This document shows, piece by piece, positions 9,324-17,547 of a DNA stretch of 64,000 bases. The stretch's first letter is position 1. The number at the start of each line of letters is the position of its first letter. A model generated the notes under the pieces. It worked only from the letters and a program-made list of their open reading frames with translations. It did no database searches and was not told the DNA's origin. Location: positions 1-64,000 of the forward strand of contig NZ_ANBB01000063.1 of the NCBI RefSeq assembly GCF_000341105.1, given 5' to 3'. The position numbers and the translations under genes are program-made. Source of the DNA: Nocardiopsis potens DSM 45234 (GTDB lineage: Bacteria; Actinomycetota; Actinomycetes; Streptosporangiales; Streptosporangiaceae).

Positions 9324-10927
9324 CGGCCTCCTTCCGCGTCGGTGATCTCGACGATGTGGTCGGGGCCGCGGAACACCCCGTGCGGGGTGCGGATCTCGGC
9401 GGCCGCACCGTCACCGACGGCGCGCATGCGGATCTCCAACCCGCCGTCGCCACTGGTGGCGGAGGTCTCCGCGGCACCGTGGGGCCAGGTGGCCAGAGCA
9501 TCTCCGAGCAGTCCGAGGAAGAGCCCGAACGCGTCGGGATCGAGCTCGCCGATGTCGGAGAGGCGCACCGGTCCGCCGGTGTCCAGCCGGGCGCGGGCGG
9601 CGGCGGTCTCCTCCGCCTGCTTGCGCGCCATCTCGGCGAGGTGGCGCCGCTCGGCGCTGCGGTCGGTGATCCGGTTCGGCTTCCCCCGGCGCTCGTAGCT
9701 TCCGGTCGCGCGGAGCCGGGGGCTGATCCTCAGCGGCTCCGCCTCCGCCCAGGACGTGCCCGGCGGCACCGGTTCGGCGTCGCGCGCGTCCAGGGTGTCG
9801 GCGTCCACCGTGAGGTGCCGTGCCGGGTACAGGCCGAAGGCCGCCCGCCACAGCCGGTGCCGGGAGGCGTCGTCGGGCGCTTCGGCGAACCAGCGCGCCA
9901 GGACCCGGAAGTCGGCGGACCGGTCCGAGCGGCCCGAGCGCCGCTCGTTCAGCGCGGACACGACGGCCAGCAGCTGCGGGATGGCGCTGCGTGCGGCCGA
10001 ACGGAGCAGCTTGGCCTGCGGGACGTGGCCGGACGAGCTGAGGAACCAGCCGCGCAGCCCCTCCCAGCGCTCCCGCCACGGCTCCAGGGCGGCCGCGGCC
10101 GCCCCTCCGCCCTCGGCTCCGGCGCCGTCCCCGCCGGGCGCGGCATCGGACGCGTCCCGCTCGGCCGCCGCCACCAGCAGGCGCCCGACCGCCGTCCCGC
10201 CCCCGGGGAGGGGGCGCTCCAGCTCCGACAGCAACCGGGCGATCTCCGCTCCGGTGGTGATCAGATCGGCGATGAACCGCTCCAGGTAGGCGATCAGCCG
10301 GTCCTTGTAGGCCAGGAACACCTCGACCTCGACGCCGTGCAGGTCGATGGTGCGCTGCAGCGACCCCATGAACGCGCGGGCGTTGTCGGCCAGGTCGCCG
10401 AACCGGCCGGACAGGTCGCGCAGGGCGAGGTGGACCACGGCGGGGTCGGGGTCGTCCTCACCGCTCAGCGCGAGCAGCTCGCGCAGCCGTGTCGCGATGT
10501 CGGCGAGCGCCACCGCCTGCAGCGCACCGCGCCGCCCCAGGCCCTCGTCGTAGGCGGCCAGCGCCTCCTCGACGGCTTCGCCCTCCCGGGTGAGCTGGTA
10601 GATGTACCGGCGCCGGTAGAAGTCCTCGACCGCGGTGACCCGCCCGGTGTCGGGGTCGGGCCGCAGGTTGCCCCACTCGGTGAGCCGGTCGAGGGCCTGC
10701 ACCACCCCTTCCGCATCGGCGGGGCGCACCTCGCCGGGGAGCAGCCGGTGCACGTCTTCGGGGCGCAGGTGGACGGTATAGCGCTCCTTCTCGCGCATGA
10801 ACACGCCCATCACCGCCCGGTACAACTCGGCGTTGGGGGCGGTGATGTGGCTGAACGGCCGGTAGCGTTCGGACGGCCCGGTGCCCTCTTCGGCGGAGTC
10901 GGCCGGAGGGACGGAAGGTACGGACAT
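9320..10927 (-). CDS. jetA: Wadjet JetA-type kleisin-like protein (TIGR02677/DUF2397 family)
   Basis: This is the first gene of the four-gene operon, 535 residues long. The N-terminus (RYRPFSHITAPNAELYRAV) and following helical region match the TIGR02677/DUF2397 family, whose members act as kleisin-like subunits of Wadjet complexes. No enzymatic motif is visible, in keeping with a structural role. The ATG at 10927 begins the operon; about 35 bases upstream is a tandem octamer that could be a regulatory site. The DUF2397/2398/2399 combination is, as I recall, the Wadjet type labelled III; the type number is less certain than the system identification. Confidence 0.88.
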   Translation of the reverse strand: MSVPSVPPADSAEEGTGPSERYRPFSHITAPNAELYRAVMGVFMREKERYTVHLRPEDVHRLLPGEVRPADAEGVVQALDRLTEWGNLRPDPDTGRVTAVEDFYRRRYIYQLTREGEAVEEALAAYDEGLGRRGALQAVALADIATRLRELLALSGEDDPDPAVVHLALRDLSGRFGDLADNARAFMGSLQRTIDLHGVEVEVFLAYKDRLIAYLERFIADLITTGAEIARLLSELERPLPGGGTAVGRLLVAAAERDASDAAPGGDGAGAEGGGAAAAALEPWRERWEGLRGWFLSSSGHVPQAKLLRSAARSAIPQLLAVVSALNERRSGRSDRSADFRVLARWFAEAPDDASRHRLWRAAFGLYPARHLTVDADTLDARDAEPVPPGTSWAEAEPLRISPRLRATGSYERRGKPNRITDRSAERRHLAEMARKQAEETAAARARLDTGGPVRLSDIGELDPDAFGLFLGLLGDALATWPHGAAETSATSGDGGLEIRMRAVGDGAAAEIRTPHGVFRGPDHIVEITDAEGGR

Positions 10928-10961
10928 CGCTGCCCATTGTCGCCCGAAAGCCCTGTCTCTG

Positions 10962-10977
10962 TCTCAAAGTCTCAAAG
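10962..10977. promoter_or_regulatory. Tandem octamer TCTCAAAG x2 upstream of jetA
   Basis: TCTCAAAG occurs twice back to back, 35-50 bases upstream of the jetA start, in a short stretch poorer in GC than its surroundings. It may be a repressor or activator site for jetABCD. No known regulator motif was recognised. Confidence 0.35.
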
Positions 10978-11145
10978 TTTCCAGAAGACGGTCGTCTCGC
11001 CTGCTCCCCGCATCGCGACGGATCGCTGACGGGGGAGAGCCCGCCTGCGTTGAGCCCGGCGATGCCGCTTCCACCCGCTCCGGTACCCATACGGGAAGCG
11101 GCCGGGACTGCGGACCGGATGACAGCGTCCGGGCGGGTCCGGGGT

Positions 11146-11191
11146 GAGAACAGGCGGCCGACACAGGAGGATGGGTGCGCCGCCTGTTCTC
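11146..11191 (-). terminator. Terminator hairpin downstream of the DUF499 gene
   Basis: Arms at 11146-11158 and 11179-11191 are perfectly complementary over 13 bases with a 20-base loop. The hairpin lies 33 bases beyond the stop of the leftward DUF499 gene and so ends the helicase-methylase-DUF499 operon. The rest of the 296-bp gap to jetA holds only the jetA upstream region. Confidence 0.7.
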
Positions 11192-11223
11192 GCAGGCCTC
11201 ACGTCACATCATGAGGGAGGTGG

Positions 11224-14200
11224 TCACTCTTCTTCGAACCCGCTGTCCTCGAATTTCAACTGGTCGGCGTTCTCCCGGACGGTGCGGATCTGCTGTTCGC
11301 TGAACCCGCTGTGGGCCGTCGCTTCGATCTCGATTCGGACTTCTATCTCGACGTCGCCGCTGGTTTTGAGGTGTTCGAGGACTTCCTGCTGGATGATGCC
11401 GAAGTCCTTGGCAGGGCGTTCGGGGTTGAGGGCCTTGGCTCCCCAGAATCTGCGCTTGATCTTCTTGAGCGGCGGGTCCGGAGTGTGGGGGGAGCCGGCT
11501 ACGGCGTTCGCCTCGTTGCCGGCCGTTGCTGGGGAGGCAGCGTTTTCACCACTCTCTCCGCCAGTCTCCCGGGGCGCCGGTTCGGACGACGTTGCAGCGT
11601 CCTGCGCGCGCTGCATGACGGCTTGCGCCGGTTGGACGAGGAGCGTGTCGTCGGTGATGAGGACGGGGTCGGTCTTCTCCCCGGGGATCCAGAGGTTCAC
11701 GTACCTGCCGGCGGCCTCGTCGTACCCGTCGGCGAGGCCGAAGGCCTCCTGCTGCCAGAGGAGGACGTCGTCGGCGTTCAGCACGGCTTGTTCAAGAACC
11801 TGGCGGTTGGGAAGGCGCTTGAGGTACGGGTACTGCGTGTACCAGGACCACAGGTCGCCGAAGCGCACATGCCCCTTCTCCCAGGCGTTTTTGAGAGCCG
11901 TATCGAGGGCCATGCGTACGAGTACGGCTCCGAGGACGGGAGTGATCCACCCCTTGCTCTTCAGAGCGGTGGTGACACGTTCGGTGAGGGCTCCCCCGTC
12001 CTTGGGGATTCGGGTGAAGGCGAGAGTCGACTTCTGCCCGGGCTGTTCGGTCGGAACCAGAACGGCGGTGAAGGCGGCATCGATGCGGTCGTTGACGGCC
12101 GCGTCGAGCTGCCGGGACCGGCCTATGGCCTGATTGCGCTGCTGGGAGCTGAGTTCGAGCTCCTCGGCCTCGTCGGAGATGGACCTCCATGCCTTGTACT
12201 CCCGCACCACCCCTTCGAGCTCGGGGTAGACATCGCGGTCGGCCGCCACCATGACCAGCATGTTGCGGCGCTGTCGCTGCCCTTTTCCGGACTCCCGCAG
12301 AAGGCGCTCGGTGAAGTCCGCGGCCGTCGATGTCTCCTTGCCCCAGGTGAACTTCGGATGCAGGACGATGAGCTTCAATACATCGGTGTCGGGCACGTCG
12401 CCGCTGTCGTGAGCGGCGGCGTACACGGCAGTGAAGGCCGCCTTGCCCGTTTTGTTCGCCTTCTTGAGTCGTTCGGCGATCTCGGCGTGGACGTCTGCCT
12501 CGGCGTAGCCGGCGGCCCTGTCCGCTGCCACTCGGGAGACCGAGGCCGCCAAGTCGTACCAGGAGCGGTCGCCGTCCTCGTAGAAGTAGGTCGCGCGCTG
12601 CCCCAGCAGGGCACGGGCGTCACCGATATGGTTGATGACGTCCCCGGGAACCGCAGTGCCCAGGCGGAGTCGCTGAATTTCCACGCCCTTGTGCGCTGAG
12701 CGCAGCGTTGGAACGGTTGCGACGAACACCGACCGCGCGATCCGCCGTGTGAGCACCCTTTGCCCGAAAGATGGCCGATCGCGGTCGATCTGGACAGGCG
12801 TGGACCCGTCTCCGTCGACATCCTTGTCGACCACGGGCTTCCAGTTGTCATCGAGATACTTGGTGATCTCACTGAAGACCTGGGTGTCGCCGATGGGCAT
12901 CGCCCCGGGGGTGATGACAGGTGCATCGTCCTGGGAGATCCACAGCGCGTTGATGACGACGCTCATCAGCCGCAGGACGCCGCGGGTCCGCTGGAATTTC
13001 GGTAGCGTCGACCAGTCCTCGTAGAGGCGGTCGAACAGCTCCGGGTGGATCGGATATGCCTTGCGGATGCGCTGCTCGTACTCGACCGTGGTGGTATCGC
13101 GGGGGAAGAACCCCGTGTTCTCCTGGTAGTACTTCGCGTACTGCTTGGCCACTGCGGCGATATCGGCCAAGGCGGCGGCATCGGGCTCTTCGAACAGGCG
13201 CCGCCGTACGATCTCGAAAGATTCGACATTGTTGGCCGGACGCCAGTCGTCGGCGTTGCGGCCGATGATCTGCTGGAGGGCCAGGAGGGCAGTGTGTCCG
13301 TTGGGGCCGCCGACCTCCAGAGCCGATCCGGCGCCACCGTTGTCCAGAGAGTCGGAGGCGGGGATGGAGACGACGAGCATGACGCCCGGGACGGCCTTGG
13401 CCAGCTCGGTCAGGTTCTGGGCGAAGGTGCACTGGGTCTCGAAGGCCCCCGCCGGAAGGTCGTTGCGCCCCACGAGCTGACGGGCGTAAGCCACCCACTC
13501 GTCTATGAGGACCAGTACGCTCTGGCCGTCGGCGACGGTCTCACGCACGATCGCGTCGAGCGCGTCGCCCGGAGCGGTGCCGGACGCGTCGGCTCTGGCG
13601 ATGCGGTCAAAGGCCGCACGTCCGCCGAGCTGCCAGGCCAGTTCCCCCCATATGGTCCGTACCTCGGTGCCGTCCTCCTTGAGCAGAGGCTGGCTCGGAG
13701 AGAGCTTCGTACCCACCAGAGTGATGCGCTTGACGTCCAGCGATTCCAGCGGGTCGCCCTCTGAATCGGGCCGGGCGCCGTGCAAGACGTCCTGAGCGGG
13801 CTGCGGCAACCGGCCCGTCTCCAGAGACTTGGAGAACAGGTGGTACAGAGCCAGCATCGAATGGGTCTTTCCGCCACCGAACTGGGTCTGCAGGTTCACC
13901 ACAGGGCTTGCCCCGGCGTCGCCTGCGAGGCGCTTGAGGGCACGCGTGAGCAGGTCGGACAGACCGCTGGTGAGGTAGGTGCGGTCGAAGAACTTGTGCG
14001 GGTCCAGGTATTCCTCGGCCGTGGCGTGGCCGTTGGCCACGGCGTGCAGGTCCGCGGCGAACTCCGCTGCTGAGAACTGCCCGCGCAGGACATCGTCGTG
14101 CGGCTTGATGACGGTGCGCCACGGCTTGATCGTGGTTCCCGCCTGCACACCGCTCACCCTGGCCGACTTGGCATCACGCCTCAACCGGTCATGGGTCTGC

Positions 14201-14634
14201 TTCTCGAAGACCTCACGCTGGTGCTCCATGCGCATCTTCGCGACGGCGTCGGCCTCGTCTCCCGCTCCGATCACCGTGAGCAGCCGCTCGATCGTGTCCA
14301 GGGCGCGATAGGTGTCGTCCGAAGAGAACTTGTGTCCGTGGTGGGCCGCGTTCGCCGTTTCCCGGAGCTCGGAGGCGAGTGCCGACTGCGGGCGGGAGAG
14401 GTCCTTTTCGAAGACCTTCCACTTCTCAGTGATCATGCGCAAAAGGAAACGCACGTCATCACGGGAATAGGTTCTGGTGGTACCGAATTTGGCGACGTCT
14501 TCGGCGGCGACCGCGTCCACCCAGTTTTTCCCCGCGGGGGCCCAGGTCGACATCCGCATGTCGACCCATGGCCGGATGCCCTCGAGGAGCTGTTCGAATC
14601 CGCGCAGTATCTTCTCGTTGTTCGTCAGCGCCAT
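11224..14634 (-). CDS. DUF499 (COG1483-type) AAA+ ATPase with N-terminal HEPN/Swt1-like domain
   Basis: The 1136-residue protein has two parts. Residues about 5-125 form a helical domain with RETANAAHH (Arg91, His98), resembling HEPN_Swt1 domains and keeping an R-x6-H motif like the active site of HEPN ribonucleases. The remainder is a DUF499-type ATPase with Walker A GGGKTHSM at 253-260 and Walker B VLVLIDEW at 373-380. Its ATG overlaps the methylase stop as TGATG, and GGAGAGGA provides a ribosome site, so the long open extension upstream is not the real start. The family occurs with DUF1156 methylases and SNF2-like helicases in putative phage-defence cassettes. An RNA-cleaving suicide function is my inference. 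Confidence 0.85.
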   Translation of the reverse strand: MALTNNEKILRGFEQLLEGIRPWVDMRMSTWAPAGKNWVDAVAAEDVAKFGTTRTYSRDDVRFLLRMITEKWKVFEKDLSRPQSALASELRETANAAHHGHKFSSDDTYRALDTIERLLTVIGAGDEADAVAKMRMEHQREVFEKQTHDRLRRDAKSARVSGVQAGTTIKPWRTVIKPHDDVLRGQFSAAEFAADLHAVANGHATAEEYLDPHKFFDRTYLTSGLSDLLTRALKRLAGDAGASPVVNLQTQFGGGKTHSMLALYHLFSKSLETGRLPQPAQDVLHGARPDSEGDPLESLDVKRITLVGTKLSPSQPLLKEDGTEVRTIWGELAWQLGGRAAFDRIARADASGTAPGDALDAIVRETVADGQSVLVLIDEWVAYARQLVGRNDLPAGAFETQCTFAQNLTELAKAVPGVMLVVSIPASDSLDNGGAGSALEVGGPNGHTALLALQQIIGRNADDWRPANNVESFEIVRRRLFEEPDAAALADIAAVAKQYAKYYQENTGFFPRDTTTVEYEQRIRKAYPIHPELFDRLYEDWSTLPKFQRTRGVLRLMSVVINALWISQDDAPVITPGAMPIGDTQVFSEITKYLDDNWKPVVDKDVDGDGSTPVQIDRDRPSFGQRVLTRRIARSVFVATVPTLRSAHKGVEIQRLRLGTAVPGDVINHIGDARALLGQRATYFYEDGDRSWYDLAASVSRVAADRAAGYAEADVHAEIAERLKKANKTGKAAFTAVYAAAHDSGDVPDTDVLKLIVLHPKFTWGKETSTAADFTERLLRESGKGQRQRRNMLVMVAADRDVYPELEGVVREYKAWRSISDEAEELELSSQQRNQAIGRSRQLDAAVNDRIDAAFTAVLVPTEQPGQKSTLAFTRIPKDGGALTERVTTALKSKGWITPVLGAVLVRMALDTALKNAWEKGHVRFGDLWSWYTQYPYLKRLPNRQVLEQAVLNADDVLLWQQEAFGLADGYDEAAGRYVNLWIPGEKTDPVLITDDTLLVQPAQAVMQRAQDAATSSEPAPRETGGESGENAASPATAGNEANAVAGSPHTPDPPLKKIKRRFWGAKALNPERPAKDFGIIQQEVLEHLKTSGDVEIEVRIEIEATAHSGFSEQQIRTVRENADQLKFEDSGFEEE

Positions 14635-17471
14635 CAGAGTTCCTCTCCAAAGAGCATCTCGGCCACAGCAGGGGGGCGGATCGTGGTCGATGTCGCGGAG
14701 ACCTCCGCCCATGCGCCACCGAGTCCGTTGAACAGGCCGGCGGTCGCGGCGTCCTGTGATTCCATGAGCTCGTACAGGCGGATCGCCAGGCGGTTGACCT
14801 CGTCCAGGTCCACCTTTCCCTTCACTCCTGCCATGAGCTGGGCGGCCTTCTCCCGACCTTCGGTCGCATACGCGCGGGCCAACTGGCAGGTGACCTCCCA
14901 CAGGGAGAGGCGGTCGTCGCGAGCGGGGTCCCAATGAGGGTCGAGATCCTGGGGCTTGATCAGTGCGACTTTGCCGCCGCCGGAGGTGAGCACTCCGCTG
15001 CGGGAGATCCCGTCGACCGACAATCCCAGAGGGACGGCCAGTGACTCGGCATCTCCGAAGGGGCGGATGCTCCACCCGTAGGAACGGAACCAGTCGAGAC
15101 AGAACCGGGTGCCGGCGTCCAGATCCGCGTCGTGCTCGTTCTGTAGGGCGTCGAACGTCTGGTTGATGAGAGCCAGGGCGGTCTTGACCGACATCGTGGA
15201 ACCGTCGTCCTCAAGCACCCGGGAAAAGCGGGAGAAAACGGCCATTCCAGGGCCGAGAATGGTCTGCCTGAGGTCGGCCGGAGCGATCGCGCCCTCGCGA
15301 ATGCGGGGAAGTGCCTCTTCCAACTCGGTGTGAAGGGCGCTCAGGAAGCCGGTTCGATCCGTTGCCGGAGCGGTGTCCTCACGTGGCCGGAGAGCCAGAA
15401 CGATGGACGAGGCGAGTGCGTTGGTGCCGACGGAAATCATGCGGCCACCACGCTCTGAGCGGACTGGCCAGGTGGCAGTGATGGTCCACCCGTTGCGAAT
15501 CATTCCTTCGAGGAAGGTGGACCAACCGGTGGAGGCAACACCTTCCTTCTCCAGCTCGGCCTGTTTGAAGGCGTAGAAGACGGTAATCGGGTATTCGGGT
15601 GATGCGGTCTGTCGTGCGCGAGCGAAGACGCGCTCGAATCCATCCTCAAAGAACCTCTCGGCCTTGGTTCTATCGCCGTGGCGGTAGGGGTTGGCGACGA
15701 GCTCTTCTATTTTCGGTACGAGCATAGTGCCGAAGAGGCTGGGGTGGATTTCTTGGAGTGTGCGTCGAAGCCAGACATAAAAGAAATCCGACAAGTCGGA
15801 GTATCCGATATTGTCATAATATGGAGGGTCTGTTGCAATCAAGAGGCCAGAGTATTCGCGCCTTGAAGCGTCTTCTTGAGAGGTTTTCCCCTTTTGGATT
15901 GATGGAAGATTTTCGATCGCCTCCGCTTGACTTTCTGCTGCAATCGAAATATCGCCCGCAGCTTGAGCGATAGGCGAAACTTCAACAAAATCCCAAGCCA
16001 TTGGAATTGCTTGGCGCGAAAATAGATTTCTCGCCTGATTTCGACCATTTGACCAAGTGACAAGGGAGTTGTTCAGATCTGTTGTCCGACTTAGCGCCAT
16101 TCCTAGGTAGGTCGCAACGGCGTCTGCATATTCCTCTGCCTCTTTTTTGTTGCGAGAGGGTTCTGTGATGGAGGCGTCGGAAAATATTTGGTCGCGCACC
16201 TTGTTGATGAGGTCGCTGTAAGTCGTTAGTGTGGTTAGTTGTCGGTTGGTGAATAGGTCTGAAAAATTGCTCAAACCATATTGCGGGGGAGAGAACCAAC
16301 GTGGGTTCGTGGCGACGGTGCCGGATGGCGTGGTCTCCGGAAGTGGAACATTCGCTGCCTGTGCGTGCTTCTCGTTTGGAGGTAGATAGATACGGCCGCG
16401 ATGTGCTCCCGCCACGACAGAAATTAGCTGTGAGCCAATTCGGCCAGCGGCTCCTTCGGTGCGGATGGTGGCCAGGGTGACGAAGCCACCACAGGCAAGA
16501 CAGGTCGCCCCCTTACCAGTCGTCATAGTTCCATCGACTGATTTAGTCGGAGCCTTATCAGGAGCGTGTCCGATACTGAACTCCACACGGCGTTCACCAG
16601 GCGCGGTTGAATCTTCGACCACCGAGGGGACGACGTACGCCTCCTTGCCCTTCTTCTTCCCGAGCCACCACGACCGCACCAGCGGCATGCGAATCCCGCA
16701 CGCCGGGTTCGGGCAGATCACCGTCCGTGCCCAGATCCACGCGATGACGGTCGCCTCGGTCGTCTCCCCGGTCGGCTCGCCGTCAGCTCCCAGCACAGGC
16801 ACCTGAGCCTTCGGGTACAGGTGTCCGATCTTTTCGAGTGCGCGCTCGCGCATCCAGGCACCGTAGCGGCGAACATCCTCTGCCAGACCGGTGGCACGCG
16901 GCCAATCCCCGAGTCTGCTCTCCGCCGCCCCAGGGAACACGGGAGGCCGTCCCGCGAACTTGGGCGGGATCTCGATGAGCGCCTTGTTGATCAGTACAGG
17001 AACCGGATTGAGGTCGCTGGCATGGGCCTCCAGGCCCAGGCGCTGCGCCTCCAGCGGGATCGTTCCGCCGCCGGCGAACGGGTCCAGGATCGCTGGGGGG
17101 TTGCCTCCGGTGCTCTTGAGGATCTCGTCGTGTGCTTCCCGGTAGAGGCGCTCGTCAGAGATGTTTTCCCAGACCACCAGCTTGCGGATGATCCCGTGCA
17201 GGCGCTCCCGCTCGGCCTTCTGCTCTTCCTCGGTCGGGAACAGATCAGGCCGTGAAGACGGATCGTCGACGAGTTGGGCGAAGAGCACGGCGCGAGCCGC
17301 TGCGAGAGGGCGTCGGGCCCACCACAGGTGCAGCGTGGAGGGATGTCCATGGCGGATGGACTTCTCGCGGGCGGACTGGGCGTTGATGTCCTCCAACGGG
17401 AGGGAGACTTCGATGAGTTTGCGGCGGGGGACCGAACCCTCTGCTGTTCCGGGCTGCACTGCGCTGTTCAC
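14634..17471 (-). CDS. DUF1156 (COG1743-type) adenine-specific DNA methyltransferase with Zn-ribbon
   Basis: The 945-residue protein begins with a DUF1156 region containing HGHPSTLHLWWARRPLAAAR (residues about 42-60). The SAM-binding motif DPFAGGGTIPLEA is at 130-142, followed by SDLNP. Cys pairs in VICPNPACGI and TCLACGGF form a probable zinc ribbon. The catalytic motif DPPYYDNIGYSD, near residue 548, is of the N6-adenine type. It sits between the helicase and DUF499 genes, 76 bp after the former and overlapping the latter by one base. It probably marks host DNA for a restriction-like defence. The start used is GTG with a weak ribosome site, so a slightly later start is possible. DNA between about 15700 and 16420 is only about half GC, unlike both flanks. 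Confidence 0.87.
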   Translation of the reverse strand: MNSAVQPGTAEGSVPRRKLIEVSLPLEDINAQSAREKSIRHGHPSTLHLWWARRPLAAARAVLFAQLVDDPSSRPDLFPTEEEQKAERERLHGIIRKLVVWENISDERLYREAHDEILKSTGGNPPAILDPFAGGGTIPLEAQRLGLEAHASDLNPVPVLINKALIEIPPKFAGRPPVFPGAAESRLGDWPRATGLAEDVRRYGAWMRERALEKIGHLYPKAQVPVLGADGEPTGETTEATVIAWIWARTVICPNPACGIRMPLVRSWWLGKKKGKEAYVVPSVVEDSTAPGERRVEFSIGHAPDKAPTKSVDGTMTTGKGATCLACGGFVTLATIRTEGAAGRIGSQLISVVAGAHRGRIYLPPNEKHAQAANVPLPETTPSGTVATNPRWFSPPQYGLSNFSDLFTNRQLTTLTTYSDLINKVRDQIFSDASITEPSRNKKEAEEYADAVATYLGMALSRTTDLNNSLVTWSNGRNQARNLFSRQAIPMAWDFVEVSPIAQAAGDISIAAESQAEAIENLPSIQKGKTSQEDASRREYSGLLIATDPPYYDNIGYSDLSDFFYVWLRRTLQEIHPSLFGTMLVPKIEELVANPYRHGDRTKAERFFEDGFERVFARARQTASPEYPITVFYAFKQAELEKEGVASTGWSTFLEGMIRNGWTITATWPVRSERGGRMISVGTNALASSIVLALRPREDTAPATDRTGFLSALHTELEEALPRIREGAIAPADLRQTILGPGMAVFSRFSRVLEDDGSTMSVKTALALINQTFDALQNEHDADLDAGTRFCLDWFRSYGWSIRPFGDAESLAVPLGLSVDGISRSGVLTSGGGKVALIKPQDLDPHWDPARDDRLSLWEVTCQLARAYATEGREKAAQLMAGVKGKVDLDEVNRLAIRLYELMESQDAATAGLFNGLGGAWAEVSATSTTIRPPAVAEMLFGEEL

Positions 17472-17547
17472 CTGATCAATCTAGATGCCGGGACGTTGAG
17501 TCCAAGCCATGAGTCATGTGAGCTGGGGGGGCGGGGTGACCGGCACG

